This document shows positions 19,996 to 30,018 of a stretch of 39,558 nucleotides of DNA, in pieces. The notes beneath the pieces are model-generated. The model did no database searches, was not told the DNA's origin, and worked only from the letters and a program-made list of their open reading frames with translations. The stretch covers positions 1-39,558 of IMG/VR virus record IMGVR_UViG_3300034072_001808, one strand, 5' to 3'. Position numbers and translations under genes: made by a program. Position 1 is the first letter of the stretch. Each line of letters starts with the position of its first letter. Source of the stretch: a virus.

Positions 19996-22000
19996 TGTTA
20001 TTTTCCTCTTTTAATTGTTCTGTTGCTTGAGACCTACCTAATCCCGCTGATATAGGACTAGTAAAATTCCTGTTTGCTAAATTTTCAGCAAATTTTTGTA
20101 TTAACATTTTTTCTTGCGGTGTTTGTGCTTTTTGATAAATGCGGTTCAACACTTCAACTGATTTTTGTGGATTAACAATAATAATAGCTAATTCTTTTGC
20201 CGTTTGTTCGTTTAATCCATAATATCTTTTTTTGATTGCATCAGCAGAAGCAAGGATTATATTTGAAATTCCAAATGTTTTGGCATTTACCGCACCTTTT
20301 GCAACCTTATCTAATAATTCAGCACCTTCTTGAATATTAAAATCGGTTCTTGAGCCACCAACAATTCTTTGTTTTGTATCAAAAACTCTTATTTCATCAT
20401 CCATTCTGCGAGCAAAATCATTAAATTCTTTTGGATTATTGAATACAGCTTTGATTTTTTCCCTCTCAAGCGGTTGTGAGAATATTTTTCTAGCAGATGA
20501 ATTTGCATCGCCAGTTTTCATAACTTTATCCAGTAAATAATCCTTAACCCCTATTTTATAAGTTTCTTTTTCGCCGTCAGTAAGGGTGTTTAAATATCTT
20601 TTAACTTCTTCGCCATTTCTTAATTTACCAATGTTTAGACCTTCTTCTTGTGCATTTTTTAATGCAGACAAACCAGCAAAGGTTTTATCAGCTTGTTTCA
20701 TTGTTGGGGCAACATCATAAATTACATTATTTAATTGTTGTTTTAAATTGATATAGCTTCTGGCTTTGTTATTTTCGCCAGCCCTCTTGGCGGTGTTTAT
20801 AATATCATCAACAACTTGCCTTGCTCCATGTAAACTTTCAATAGAAACATCAGGAATATCTTGATTAATTCCGTAATCTTGTCTTGCTTTTGCAATAACA
20901 TTTTTTATTCTATCATCATTAACTAACTCTCTAATTTTACCGACCCTTGTATTATTCAATGTTGAAGTCATAGCTTGATTCAAAGCAATGTTTCCCTCTT
21001 CATAACCTTTTTTAAATAGCGGTGAAGCAATTTCGCTTCTTGTTTTAATAATATTGTCAATACTATCAAAATAGTTTTCGCTACTAATGTTTTTGTTTAT
21101 TAAATCACCAACTCTTTTTGATGATGTTATAGATTTTTTGTTTATGTAATCAGCAATAACTTTATTGCTACCTTGGGTTTTGCCAAGTAGTCTAGTTAAA
21201 CCTAAAATATTTTCATCGCCCTGTTCAGGTAATGCGGTAATTCTTCCTTGTTCTATTTTAGTTGCTAATTTACTAGCTTGTTTACCCGCTTCTTCAGGGG
21301 TAATAACTTTGGATAAAACTTTTTCAGGGGTATTTGGTTTAAATCTTTGAATAACTTGTGGTAATGCCTGACTTGCTTTGCCTAATGCTTTGCCCGCTTG
21401 CTGTCCCGCAACTCCACCAACTCCGCCCAATAATGCACCAGCTCCTAGGTCTGTCAATGATTGCGGTAAATTACTTATATCTCTAGTTTCTCCTAATGCA
21501 GTCGTTCCTCCTAAAATTGCACCACCAGCCAAAGCTTGTTTTGCAGTATTAGCAATCAAGCCTAAACCTTTTAATGCTACTCCACCAGTTGCAACATCGC
21601 TTGCTAATTGACTTGCAAACGATTGTTTGGGATATTGCTCTCTTGCTTGCCTTAATTTTGTTAATTCATTACTTAAGGCTTCATCGTAAAATTGAGATAT
21701 TGGCTCGTTTTCACCCATTCCTTTTGCATATAATGCACTCAATCCCGCTTTAATTCTTGGTGCAAATGGTATATTAGTTGCTGTAGTTAATAAAGCTTCT
21801 TTTCGACTTAAAGGTTGTGGTTCTATGTTTTTTTCAACATATTGTGTGGGTTGAGTAGGTGTTCTTGGCTGGGCTTGTTGTGGTTGTTGTTCGCCAAATT
21901 GATTATTAGCAAATTGCATAACCTCATCAGGAGTCGTGCCATCTGGAACTTCAAACCTTGCTATTCTACCATCTTGTAATTGAACTTTAGCTATTGGCAT
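19985..22000 (-). CDS. Probable internal virion / DNA-ejection protein
   Basis: 671 aa. The N-terminus has the motif RIARFEVPDGTTPDEVMQFA, often at the start of phage internal virion proteins, then a Gln/Pro linker, a Gly/Ala-rich hydrophobic region (about 140-200: GGAILGGTTALGE, GALLGGVGGVAGQQAG) likely to insert in the host membrane, and a long helical C-terminal half. Role inferred: it leaves the capsid with DNA and builds a channel through the host envelope. Confidence 0.75.
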   Translation of the reverse strand: MPIAKVQLQDGRIARFEVPDGTTPDEVMQFANNQFGEQQPQQAQPRTPTQPTQYVEKNIEPQPLSRKEALLTTATNIPFAPRIKAGLSALYAKGMGENEPISQFYDEALSNELTKLRQAREQYPKQSFASQLASDVATGGVALKGLGLIANTAKQALAGGAILGGTTALGETRDISNLPQSLTDLGAGALLGGVGGVAGQQAGKALGKASQALPQVIQRFKPNTPEKVLSKVITPEEAGKQASKLATKIEQGRITALPEQGDENILGLTRLLGKTQGSNKVIADYINKKSITSSKRVGDLINKNISSENYFDSIDNIIKTRSEIASPLFKKGYEEGNIALNQAMTSTLNNTRVGKIRELVNDDRIKNVIAKARQDYGINQDIPDVSIESLHGARQVVDDIINTAKRAGENNKARSYINLKQQLNNVIYDVAPTMKQADKTFAGLSALKNAQEEGLNIGKLRNGEEVKRYLNTLTDGEKETYKIGVKDYLLDKVMKTGDANSSARKIFSQPLEREKIKAVFNNPKEFNDFARRMDDEIRVFDTKQRIVGGSRTDFNIQEGAELLDKVAKGAVNAKTFGISNIILASADAIKKRYYGLNEQTAKELAIIIVNPQKSVEVLNRIYQKAQTPQEKMLIQKFAENLANRNFTSPISAGLGRSQATEQLKEENNNGI

Positions 22001-23187
22001 TATTCAAACCCCAAAAATTTAATATTGCTAACTGGTTTTACTGCTTTTTGTCTTTGTTCGTTTCCCATTAATGTTGTTAAATCTAAACCCATTTGACTTG
22101 GATCTACATCTTGGTTATTTATTTGAGTTGTATATCTTTGATAACCTTCGCCCGCTCTTTTCTTTTGTCTTTCTACTGCTTTTTGAATTATTGTTTTCAT
22201 AATTTGTATATTTTTAAAGAATTCTTTTTCACTAATTCCTTCTCTTATGGCGGAGTGGGCATTTACAAATGCTCTACCTTCTTCGTTAGATACCGCACCT
22301 GTTCCGCTTCCTTTAAGAGTATTAAAAGCTTGAAGAAGTTGTTGTCCTTGGAATTGTTCTAATAATGCTTTTGCATTCGCCGCATTACTACCAGCAATTG
22401 GCTCTTTTTTGCCTACATAAGATAAAATTGCACCACCGCCCTTAGCACCAAATAAATCAGGAACACCTGGGTTAGTTTCTAAAGCATTTAATACATTTAA
22501 AATGTTATTACTTTGTGTTTCAAAATCTATTAATTTTTCTTGTGCCTCAACATCTTCTTTTGCTTTTTGTTCCGAATATGTTGTTTTACCTGCAATAAGA
22601 GGTTTATAAGTAAAATCACTAATATTTTTAGCGGTTTGCTCCATTCCTGCTTTTTGAGCACCAGCTTGTCCATAGCCACCTAATGTTTCAATGGCTCCAG
22701 TCGATCTAACTATACCACCCTCACCAGCAATATTTCTTTTAACACCTAAATATTGTGCTTGTTGTTCTGGCGGTAATGTTTTATAATATTCAAACTCTCT
22801 TATTGCTGATGGTATATTAGAATTTTGAGATTGTGGCAATATCATTGATAAATAATAAGCCTCTCTACTTTCGGGGCTTAATCTTGAGGCTATGCTTGCC
22901 AATTCAGGATTGCCTTTTTCAGTGGCAAATTGGGCAAAGGCTTCAGCATCTTCTGAATTTAATTGAGCTAATTTTTGTTGATTTTTATATTGAGCATATG
23001 CACCAATTCCCGCAGTCAATCCTTGAGCAATCGCACCAAATGCACCAGCTTGACCACTGCCAAAATTATTAGGATTCATTGCAAATTGACTAATACCTTG
23101 TGATTGAGCCAAAGCATTTTCTAGCAATTGTCTATTGACATTTTGCCCTTTGCGAGCTAATGTTTCGACTCTTACATTTTGTCTCAT
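22000..23187 (-). CDS. Probable internal virion protein 2
   Basis: 395 aa, rich in Ala, Gln and Gly, with a helical N-terminus and a Gly/Ala patch (about 46-66). Its place between the S74-ended protein and the large ejection protein, and its composition, suggest an internal or ejection protein. TAATG coupling to the upstream gene, with AGGAGG nearby. Confidence 0.65.
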   Translation of the reverse strand: MRQNVRVETLARKGQNVNRQLLENALAQSQGISQFAMNPNNFGSGQAGAFGAIAQGLTAGIGAYAQYKNQQKLAQLNSEDAEAFAQFATEKGNPELASIASRLSPESREAYYLSMILPQSQNSNIPSAIREFEYYKTLPPEQQAQYLGVKRNIAGEGGIVRSTGAIETLGGYGQAGAQKAGMEQTAKNISDFTYKPLIAGKTTYSEQKAKEDVEAQEKLIDFETQSNNILNVLNALETNPGVPDLFGAKGGGAILSYVGKKEPIAGSNAANAKALLEQFQGQQLLQAFNTLKGSGTGAVSNEEGRAFVNAHSAIREGISEKEFFKNIQIMKTIIQKAVERQKKRAGEGYQRYTTQINNQDVDPSQMGLDLTTLMGNEQRQKAVKPVSNIKFLGFE

Positions 23188-24158
23188 TAATTAACCCTCC
23201 TAAATTCTATACCAATTTTAGAGTAATCAACCATTTTATAACCCTCTGGACTAATTCCGACGGCTTCGGGATTGGTTTTTTCAACATCTTGAGCCATAAC
23301 TCCAATATATCTACCTTTTCCATGTTTACTATTTTTATACTCAAACGAATAAATAGGCAAGTGATTTATTACTTTGTTTTCAAATTTAATGTTGGTTTTT
23401 AAATCAATGTCGGAAAATGCACTAGCGATTCCACCTAATAAACTTCCTGCCGCTTGCCATTTCGCCGCTTGCACTTGAGCTTTAGCTTGTCTTCTTGCTA
23501 TTCCTTCTTGTGAAGCTCTATTTAAAGCCGCTTGTTCCGCTCCTATTAAATCTAACCCTTGGTAATTAGTTTGATATTGACCAAAATTAGTTCCAGCTCC
23601 AACTTGAGTTCTACCTAATAAAGATGATATTTCGTTAAATCTTGCGGCCCTTTGTGCTTCAGCGGTTTGAATACCAACCATTAAACTTTGTAAGGATAAT
23701 TGATTTAATTGTTCGCCTTGTTGTCTTTCAAATCGGTTCATTTCACTATTATAGGCATCGCTACCGATAGGTATTCCTCTATTTGCTAATTCAGTTGCTA
23801 AAGCTTGTCTTTGGCTCCTTAATTCTGGCTCTAATTGTTTTTTACCTAATTCAAAAGTAGCTTGTCTTACAGCTTCATTATCGGTTGTCGGTAAATTACC
23901 AGTTAATGAGCTACTTAGTTGCATTGCCAACTTTTCTTGGTCTAATCTTTGATTTTTAGTGAAATCAGACTCAAATAATTCTAAAGTGTTGGTGTATGGA
24001 TTGTATTTTTGCCCACCTTCTGGTGTGTAGATGTTAGGATTGTTTAAAAGTAAATCCTTTTTTTCTGTATTACTCAAAGAACTAAATAAATTTTCTTGTG
24101 TTATTGCTGGATCTGGTTGCGGATAAGATAAAAAATACTTACCTAATGTTACTGGCAT
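23187..24158 (-). CDS. Virion protein with C-terminal S74 chaperone domain
   Basis: 323 aa. The C-terminal 75 residues are an intramolecular chaperone of the endosialidase type (Peptidase S74): S249-D-I-D-L-K, LPIYSFEY, IGVMAQDVEKTNPEAVG and the final MVDYSKIGIEF. The front part is helical and Gln/Ala-rich, unlike a fibre, with an Ala/Gly segment before the domain. S74 domains help trimer folding and often self-cleave at the Ser. A short-tail or internal virion protein is most likely. Confidence 0.85.
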   Translation of the reverse strand: MPVTLGKYFLSYPQPDPAITQENLFSSLSNTEKKDLLLNNPNIYTPEGGQKYNPYTNTLELFESDFTKNQRLDQEKLAMQLSSSLTGNLPTTDNEAVRQATFELGKKQLEPELRSQRQALATELANRGIPIGSDAYNSEMNRFERQQGEQLNQLSLQSLMVGIQTAEAQRAARFNEISSLLGRTQVGAGTNFGQYQTNYQGLDLIGAEQAALNRASQEGIARRQAKAQVQAAKWQAAGSLLGGIASAFSDIDLKTNIKFENKVINHLPIYSFEYKNSKHGKGRYIGVMAQDVEKTNPEAVGISPEGYKMVDYSKIGIEFRRVN

Positions 24159-24163
24159 ATAAT

Positions 24164-25669
24164 TTATAAAATATTGTTGATATTTACACTATAGTCGGTT
24201 CTATACCAACTTAGCTGTTGTCCTTTTAAATTAGCTTCTATCCTCATTGACAATTCAACACCTTGTCCTGACGAATATACTAATTTATTTTGTGTTTGAT
24301 CCTCTATTGACCATTCTGCCTCGTCCCAAACAGCCTCGTCCCATAATGAGCCTAGGGCTTCTAATGAGTTTGATTGTTTACTACTATTTTTGCCATAGTC
24401 AAAATTTACTATAGCATTAACAACAGCAGACCCATCAATTTTAAATGTATTGCGATAAGAATTTAAAGTTTTTTCTTGAGGTGATCCTAAATTATTATAT
24501 GCAGTTTGAACCTTACAATTAATGTAATTATTGTTATCACTAAAGCCATTATCCATAAGATATACCGCTCCGTTTCCTCCAAAATATAAATTTTGATTAT
24601 ACAATCCCCAAGTTATAGCATTAACACCAGTAAATTTGAAAGCCGCTCCAGTAATGGTATTAAAACCATATTGATTATAAGTTTGATTAGTAGCAATCGG
24701 AACATTAAATACTAACCAAGCACCTTTAGGGTAATTGAAGACTTCCCAGCCTATATTATTACTATAATTCGTCACCAACTCTTGAATTATACCACTTAAC
24801 TTTGTATTTTGTGTTGTTTGACCTTCGTTTTGCAGGGCTGTTGAAAATAAAACAAAATCTTGATTGGTAAGTATTGCAACATCACCAGCAACTTTAGTTG
24901 TTGCCCTTATAGACATTGGAACACCTATTTTATATACACCAACCAAAGCCCATTGATTAGCTTTGCTAGGGTCATCGCCCTCATAAACAACCGCATAACC
25001 ATTTGACATAATAAAAGCACAATAATCATCAACACCAGCCCCGCCATCTCTTGTTATGGTTTCCATTCTGATTACATTGCCACCATTTGGACAAACATAA
25101 GACAAATCAAATCGAGAAAATGTCCCAGATATTGCATTTACTGGTCCATGCCAAAAATAAGGTTTTGTTGTATCCCAAACAAAAACCATGTTTTTAAATA
25201 TATTTATGCCATTTAACGAGCTTGCTGTTCCGCTTGACGGATTAATAGCATTGCTAGTGATTGTTGAGCCATCATATTTAATCGGTGAATCATATCCATT
25301 AACCAATAATGTATAACCATTAAAAGCAACATGTTCCCATTTATTACTTGAATAACCAGTGCCTAATTCTACAATAGAACTTGGATTAGTTATGTTGCTA
25401 ATTTTTCCGTTGTGGCAAGCTAAAAATTTTCTATTAGCCTGCGAGTAATGTTCTATTAAAGTTTCGACATAACCAACTAAACCCGTGCAGTATTCGGTAA
25501 AACCTTTTCTACTTTTTACTCCTCCTTGCTCTGGTATAAAATTTTCTAGGACAATTGCATCTGTTGGTTGCATGTTGCTTTCAGAGTCTCTAGTATTCAA
25601 ACCGCCATAAGGAGCTGGTATGTTAGTTCTTTGAGCTATGCCGTTTCTTTGCTGAACAATTTGTTGCAT
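24164..25669 (-). CDS. Tail hub/stabilisation protein (P22 gp10-like role)
   Basis: 501 aa. It opens NIPAPYGGLNTRDSESNMQP and DAIVLENFIPEQGGVKSRKGF, a form found in podophage structural proteins predicted as beta-propeller-like tail nozzle or hub components. Beta-rich throughout. It follows the gp4-like adaptor gene, as in P22-type tail modules. Role inferred from order and N-terminal pattern. Confidence 0.65.
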   Translation of the reverse strand: MQQIVQQRNGIAQRTNIPAPYGGLNTRDSESNMQPTDAIVLENFIPEQGGVKSRKGFTEYCTGLVGYVETLIEHYSQANRKFLACHNGKISNITNPSSIVELGTGYSSNKWEHVAFNGYTLLVNGYDSPIKYDGSTITSNAINPSSGTASSLNGINIFKNMVFVWDTTKPYFWHGPVNAISGTFSRFDLSYVCPNGGNVIRMETITRDGGAGVDDYCAFIMSNGYAVVYEGDDPSKANQWALVGVYKIGVPMSIRATTKVAGDVAILTNQDFVLFSTALQNEGQTTQNTKLSGIIQELVTNYSNNIGWEVFNYPKGAWLVFNVPIATNQTYNQYGFNTITGAAFKFTGVNAITWGLYNQNLYFGGNGAVYLMDNGFSDNNNYINCKVQTAYNNLGSPQEKTLNSYRNTFKIDGSAVVNAIVNFDYGKNSSKQSNSLEALGSLWDEAVWDEAEWSIEDQTQNKLVYSSGQGVELSMRIEANLKGQQLSWYRTDYSVNINNIL

Positions 25670-26373
25670 TATGAAATTAAAATAGGTTTAAAAGCACTTA
25701 TTTGTGCATTATAAATTTTTAATACTGGACTTGAATTAATTGTCCCCCTTGAGCCATTAGCTTTTATTCTTTCAGCAATCGCTTTTTCTGCAATATTCTT
25801 TTCGTCGGCATAGGCACGACCATTATTTTTTAACCATCTCCAAGTAATATCTAATCTTAAAATATATTCATCAATAACTGGAACATCAGTATCAGCTAAA
25901 AATTCAGTTTGTTCTACATTTGCTGAACTTTTAACTATATTTTTTGAAATGTATTCAAAAACATAATTTTCTACAACAGATGGGGTGTGATGAATAACAA
26001 TTTGATTATTTTTAATTCTGTAATATTCTACCGTTTCAGCTTGTGTTAATAATGAATTTTTTAATATTCTCCAATTTTCTGGTGTTATTCCACCGATCAT
26101 AGCCCAATTTTGACTAGCATTCCAAAATGTATTATCAATCATTCTGTCAAAATCAGATGGTAAATTGTATGTTGCTTGGTCTATTACACTAGAAAAACTA
26201 TGTTCTTTTTGAAGTTCTTGCCACTGATAATTTCTAGCAAGGTCGGTTATACTAGTTTTAACCACCTGTAGAATTTGCTGTGCAACATCATCATTGTTCC
26301 CAATTATAACATTAGGAACTGATGATGATTTTGTTTCTTTAACTATATCTGTGCAAATTGTTAATAAACTCAT
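25669..26373 (-). CDS. Head-tail adaptor (P22 gp4-like)
   Basis: 234 aa with the gp4-type layout: N-terminal helices (LLTICTDIVKE, VVKTSITDLARNYQWQELQ), then YNLPSDFDRMIDNTFW and ITPENWRILKNS, and later helices. These proteins bind the portal and extend it towards the tail. Stop and start codons overlap neighbours on both sides. Confidence 0.75.
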   Translation of the reverse strand: MSLLTICTDIVKETKSSSVPNVIIGNNDDVAQQILQVVKTSITDLARNYQWQELQKEHSFSSVIDQATYNLPSDFDRMIDNTFWNASQNWAMIGGITPENWRILKNSLLTQAETVEYYRIKNNQIVIHHTPSVVENYVFEYISKNIVKSSANVEQTEFLADTDVPVIDEYILRLDITWRWLKNNGRAYADEKNIAEKAIAERIKANGSRGTINSSPVLKIYNAQISAFKPILIS

Positions 26374-26825
26374 TATTCTAAATTATTTTCAGTTATTGTT
26401 ATTTCTTTTTTACTAGCATTTTTATTTTTCTCATCTTTTTTAATAGATTTTTGTAATTTTGCTAATTCTTGCTTTAAAAGATTTATTTCGTCGTCTTTGT
26501 TCATGTTAATATCTTGATCTTCTTTTCTTTTTTTATAAACTTTATATGCTCTTTCGTAGATTTCAGTATATTTAAATCTGTTTCTAATTCCATTTGCAAA
26601 AATAATTACATCGTTTTTTTCTACATTTTTGCAAACAACAGAAAATGGATCATCTTTATTAGAAATTTCAACATATAAATCATATATTGGCTTTTTGTTT
26701 TCATCTAAAACATCAATTGTTTCAAGAAAATCGTTGGTGATTTGTCTTTTTTTGTCAAAAAATTGGACTATAAGCTTATCCTTTTCTTCTACTCTATATT
26801 GATTAATTGGTTCTACGATATTCAT
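26373..26825 (-). CDS. Hypothetical structural-region protein, 150 aa
   Basis: Unrecognised. The N-terminal two thirds are beta-rich; the C-terminal third is a Lys/Asn-rich coiled coil. It lies after the terminator that follows the capsid genes and before the adaptor. Possibly a head-completion protein. Confidence 0.72.
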   Translation of the reverse strand: MNIVEPINQYRVEEKDKLIVQFFDKKRQITNDFLETIDVLDENKKPIYDLYVEISNKDDPFSVVCKNVEKNDVIIFANGIRNRFKYTEIYERAYKVYKKRKEDQDINMNKDDEINLLKQELAKLQKSIKKDEKNKNASKKEITITENNLE

Positions 26826-26845
26826 AATGTATAAATTAAATTAAA

Positions 26846-26871
26846 TTAAGGGGGCGATAAAACCCCCTTAA
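26846..26871 (-). terminator. Terminator after capsid/decoration genes
   Basis: Perfect 9-bp stem TTAAGGGGG/CCCCCTTAA with an 8-nt loop. On the minus strand it is followed by TTTAATTTAATTT. It would reduce transcription past the highly expressed capsid genes. Confidence 0.75.
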
Positions 26872-26881
26872 CAATAAAAAG

Positions 26882-27385
26882 CTAAGCAGCTAAACCATCA
26901 TCCACAAATGGACGATCAATTTCAAACTCAGCTAATCCAGTTGATGGAGTTCCAACTGCAGAAGCACCTTTTGCATTTTTAACTCTATCGCCAGCAACTA
27001 CAGCATCGTCAATCGACCCAGCAGTTGAAGTTGAATAAACATTAGCATTATCTACAAAGCCTGTTAAAGCTTTTCCGACAGCCTTTCCTTTAATTTGATA
27101 CCAACCATAATTACTAGCAACACAATTGGACATTGCAATAGCAACAGAACCAATATCATTAGCGACTAATAAAGATGTTGAATAATCATCAGGATTATAA
27201 AGAACCCAAGAACCAACAGCAGTAGAAGCTACTCCTTTTAAATAAATAAATTCACCAGCACCATATGCAGTAGTGTCTTTATCGTTGGCTCTAATAATTT
27301 TTCCAAGAGGAAAATTTTGAGTTGTTGAAGTTTCATCAAGTTTTTGATTGATGATTTCTTGTTCCATTGAAACAAAATTAGACAT
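26882..27385 (-). CDS. Probable capsid decoration/stabilising protein
   Basis: 167 aa, Gly/Ala/Val-rich, beta-type, with VGSWVLYNPDDY and YGWYQIKGKAVGKAL. These recall small capsid-associated proteins encoded beside the major capsid gene. It is followed by a strong terminator, as for an abundant virion protein. Confidence 0.65.
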   Translation of the reverse strand: MSNFVSMEQEIINQKLDETSTTQNFPLGKIIRANDKDTTAYGAGEFIYLKGVASTAVGSWVLYNPDDYSTSLLVANDIGSVAIAMSNCVASNYGWYQIKGKAVGKALTGFVDNANVYSTSTAGSIDDAVVAGDRVKNAKGASAVGTPSTGLAEFEIDRPFVDDGLAA

Positions 27386-27400
27386 ATTTTCTCCTTAAAA

Positions 27401-28372
27401 TTAGTTTTTAGCAACACCATGAACTCTAGCAGAGCTAATAGTCAAATTACCATATAAATATATTGGTGTTATATAGTATAGTTGATTTACTGGTCTTTGA
27501 GTCTCGCCTTTTGTAAATAATGGATTATTTAAATGTTGAAATTTAACATAATTAGTATTTATAAAATACATATGATTAGCAGGACAATTTGGATCGTAAA
27601 CAACCGCAGATGATTTATAAGCTAATTGCTCAAAACCTAATTTACCTTCTCCAGTAGTTGTAATTCTTTGGATTTGTTGTAATGAATTTTCAAAAAATGA
27701 AAAATAGTTAGTATCCGCAAGAATTAAGTCAGGAAAAGAACCTTCTTGAACTTGGCAAGCCAAATAAAGACTATTCATACCTGCTTGAATATTAGTTGCG
27801 GAAGCATTACCACCAGCTGAAGTAGAAAAATCATAAACTTGGTTTCTCCAAAAAGTATTGCCAGAGGTTGCACGGTCAATACCGCCTACCGCTCCAGTTG
27901 TTGGGTCATCAGCAATTAACAATTGTAAACCACCGATGGTTTTACCACCTGAACCAGTTCCATCACCAAATAAAGCAGAGCCTAATTGATTTTTTAAACT
28001 ATCAAGCAAAACTTGTCTTTTTCCTTCTAAAAGATTAAAAATTCTTGATTCTCCAGCATTTACCAAAAGTTCTTTTTCAGAAATTTGGTCAGTTCCTGAT
28101 ATGAATTTTGGAGAAAATACCGCAGTGGTAAATTCATCTTGTGGAGTTGTGTCTAACAAGTCTGTTGGGTCTTCCCATTGAACGGTTGAGTTTGATGAAT
28201 AAGCGATATTTTCATCAAAATTTTTACCGCCATTTTCATGGATAATTCTACCTTTGTTTTGTAAAGCTTTAAGTAGTGCATTATTACCAATTACAGAAGA
28301 GGTAATTTTATCTTTCATAAACTTATCTAAAGTTGATGAAATAAGGTTAGTATAATTTGGATTTCCAGCCAT
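27401..28372 (-). CDS. Major capsid protein (HK97-fold type)
   Basis: 323 aa. Features are an N-terminal arm (NPNYTNLISSTLDKFMKDKI), an E-loop-like region with WEDPTDLLDTTPQDEFTTAV, a spine helix with GKRQVLLDSLKNQLGSALF and a following TIGGLQ, and beta-rich C-terminal segments. Placement between scaffold and decoration genes supports the call. Assignment from context and sequence pattern. Confidence 0.85.
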   Translation of the reverse strand: MAGNPNYTNLISSTLDKFMKDKITSSVIGNNALLKALQNKGRIIHENGGKNFDENIAYSSNSTVQWEDPTDLLDTTPQDEFTTAVFSPKFISGTDQISEKELLVNAGESRIFNLLEGKRQVLLDSLKNQLGSALFGDGTGSGGKTIGGLQLLIADDPTTGAVGGIDRATSGNTFWRNQVYDFSTSAGGNASATNIQAGMNSLYLACQVQEGSFPDLILADTNYFSFFENSLQQIQRITTTGEGKLGFEQLAYKSSAVVYDPNCPANHMYFINTNYVKFQHLNNPLFTKGETQRPVNQLYYITPIYLYGNLTISSARVHGVAKN

Positions 28373-28404
28373 ATAATTAAATATTTAAGAATTTATAATG
28401 ATTC

Positions 28405-29337
28405 TTATAAATATTTTCGGATTAAAGCTTTTTGTTCTTCCTCATAAGTCATTGGCTTAGCATTAGAAACGGGTTTAACAATTTTTTGTTGCCTTTTAGC
28501 TTCATCAAATTTGTTTTTCCTTTCGCTGTTAACTTCAATTAGAATTTTGTTCCTAATTTTTTCTTCATAATCAGGTTGTAATCTTTCTAATAAAATATAA
28601 GCTTTTTTCATAGCTTCTAAGCGAGTTTTCTTTGGATAATATTCTTGCTGTCCATTTTTTGTCAATTCTTTGTTATAAAAATTGACAAATTCATTTTGAT
28701 TTTCAGCAATGAAATCCTCGTTGTGAGAAGGATCTTCCAAAAATTCCGCCAATAATTCTTTTGATTCTCTTTTATTAACTTCTTCCTGTAATAATCTATA
28801 AGATTTTTGTTCTATTTTTGCCGTTTCCTTTTTAACTATCTCTTCAGGAGTAAGATATAACTCATCTTGAACAGGATTTTGTAAGGCTAGTTGATTTAAA
28901 TCAAAACCAACTCTATTGGCTAAAGCTTTAAAAGTTTCAGCGGGGTTTGTTTCTATATTTTTTAACAAACCGCTTACATTTTCTAGCTCTTTTTTTGTGT
29001 TGCCTAATTGGAGATGTAGCCTGTCTTCTCTAGCACGCTGTTCCTTGGCAATTTTTATTGCTTTTTCCCTATCTTCAGGGTCTTTAAATGTTTTGACAGC
29101 TTCGATTAATTCCTTTGGCAATCCTGATAATTCTTTTTCAAGATTAACCTCTGGTTTTTGTTCTTCACTCTCTTTATTTTCGGTTTCTTCTTCTCGTGGT
29201 GTTTCTTCTATCTGATTTTCATCGTTAGAAGATTCTTCTACAATTTCGTTTTGATTTTCAACAGCTTCTGGCTCTTGATTATCAGAATTTTGCTTGATTA
29301 ACTCTAGCATTTCGTTTTTGTAGTTTTCTATATCCAT
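28405..29337 (-). CDS. Scaffolding protein
   Basis: 310 aa, highly charged. A very acidic N-terminal third (EEETENKESEEQKPEV) is followed by long helices and a basic C-terminal tail (about 290-310), which in scaffolds binds the coat. It lies directly upstream of the capsid gene. No protease motif is seen. Confidence 0.8.
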   Translation of the reverse strand: MDIENYKNEMLELIKQNSDNQEPEAVENQNEIVEESSNDENQIEETPREEETENKESEEQKPEVNLEKELSGLPKELIEAVKTFKDPEDREKAIKIAKEQRAREDRLHLQLGNTKKELENVSGLLKNIETNPAETFKALANRVGFDLNQLALQNPVQDELYLTPEEIVKKETAKIEQKSYRLLQEEVNKRESKELLAEFLEDPSHNEDFIAENQNEFVNFYNKELTKNGQQEYYPKKTRLEAMKKAYILLERLQPDYEEKIRNKILIEVNSERKNKFDEAKRQQKIVKPVSNAKPMTYEEEQKALIRKYL

Positions 29338-29377
29338 AATAAAATAGTTGGTTAATAATAATTGTCAATAAGTTTTG

Positions 29378-29617
29378 TTAATAATCTTTTATGTGGTGTC
29401 CTGTTTGTTTTAAGGCATCTAAATAACTTCGTTTAGAAGTATAATTTTTGCCGTCGGCATGGTTATAAATTGAACCATATTTATTAATATAACCATCAAT
29501 AGTCAAATCTTCTTTTTGAGCAGTTGGCAACTTTCTTTTTGCAACTGGGCTTATTTCAACCCATTTAGCTATTTTTTTGCCTTTTTTTTCAATATAAGTC
29601 AATCTTTTTGTTGTCAT
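29378..29617 (-). CDS. Small basic conserved phage protein, 79 aa
   Basis: It contains DGYINKYGSIYNHADGKNYTSKRSYLDALK. The HADGKNYTSK part recalls small phage proteins of unknown role near portal and scaffold genes. Strongly basic. Start and stop abut the neighbour. Confidence 0.72.
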   Translation of the reverse strand: MTTKRLTYIEKKGKKIAKWVEISPVAKRKLPTAQKEDLTIDGYINKYGSIYNHADGKNYTSKRSYLDALKQTGHHIKDY

Positions 29618-29884
29618 TTAACAATCCCATTTTTTTAAAGCTAATGCTTTTCTGGTCGGTTTACCATTTTTTGCCATAGGACCTTTAACTCCTGACATTC
29701 TAGCACAAAATGATTTTCTTCGATTTGCATCACTAGGGCTTTTTTGAGCTTGTTTTGCACTCACTGGCGGTTTTAAATTACTGCCAGTAGCATTGTTATA
29801 TTTTGCTCTACCTTTGGCGGTTAAACCTCCAGTTGGGGATTTTTCGCCTCTTCCTAAACTTAAACTAACAGATTTTTTTGGCAT
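29618..29884 (-). CDS. DUF6321-like small basic phage protein
   Basis: 88 aa. SLSLGRGEKSPTGGLTAKGR, YNNATGSNLKPPV and RRKSFCARMSGVKG followed by LKKWDC form a pattern common to many podophage genomes near the portal gene. Very basic, probably nucleic-acid binding or virion-associated. Function unknown. Confidence 0.82.
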   Translation of the reverse strand: MPKKSVSLSLGRGEKSPTGGLTAKGRAKYNNATGSNLKPPVSAKQAQKSPSDANRRKSFCARMSGVKGPMAKNGKPTRKALALKKWDC

Positions 29885-29886
29885 AA

Positions 29887-30018
29887 TTATTTCTTTTTAG
29901 ATTTACCCGCTTTAGATAATGCAATTGCAATAGCTTGTTTTTGTGGTTTTCCCGCTTTTATTTCTTTTTTAATATTAACAGAAATCACTTTCTTTGATGA
30001 ACCTTTTTTTAATGGCAT
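29887..30018 (-). CDS. Tiny basic conserved phage protein, 43 aa
   Basis: ATG at 30018 to TAA at 29887-29889. The sequence [20 protein letters not shown] plus [16 protein letters not shown] matches a tiny protein seen again and again beside podophage portal genes. It overlaps the preceding gene by 44 nt in another frame. Function unknown. Confidence 0.8.
   Translation of the reverse strand: MPLKKGSSKKVISVNIKKEIKAGKPQKQAIAIALSKAGKSKKK

Noticed and set aside
28916-29215. Plus-strand frame opposite the scaffold gene
   Set aside because: It is a mirror frame of a highly charged helical gene, has no ribosome site, and opposes late transcription. The same applies to plus-strand frames at 21165-21611, 22093-22362, 22833-23402 and 32674-32959.
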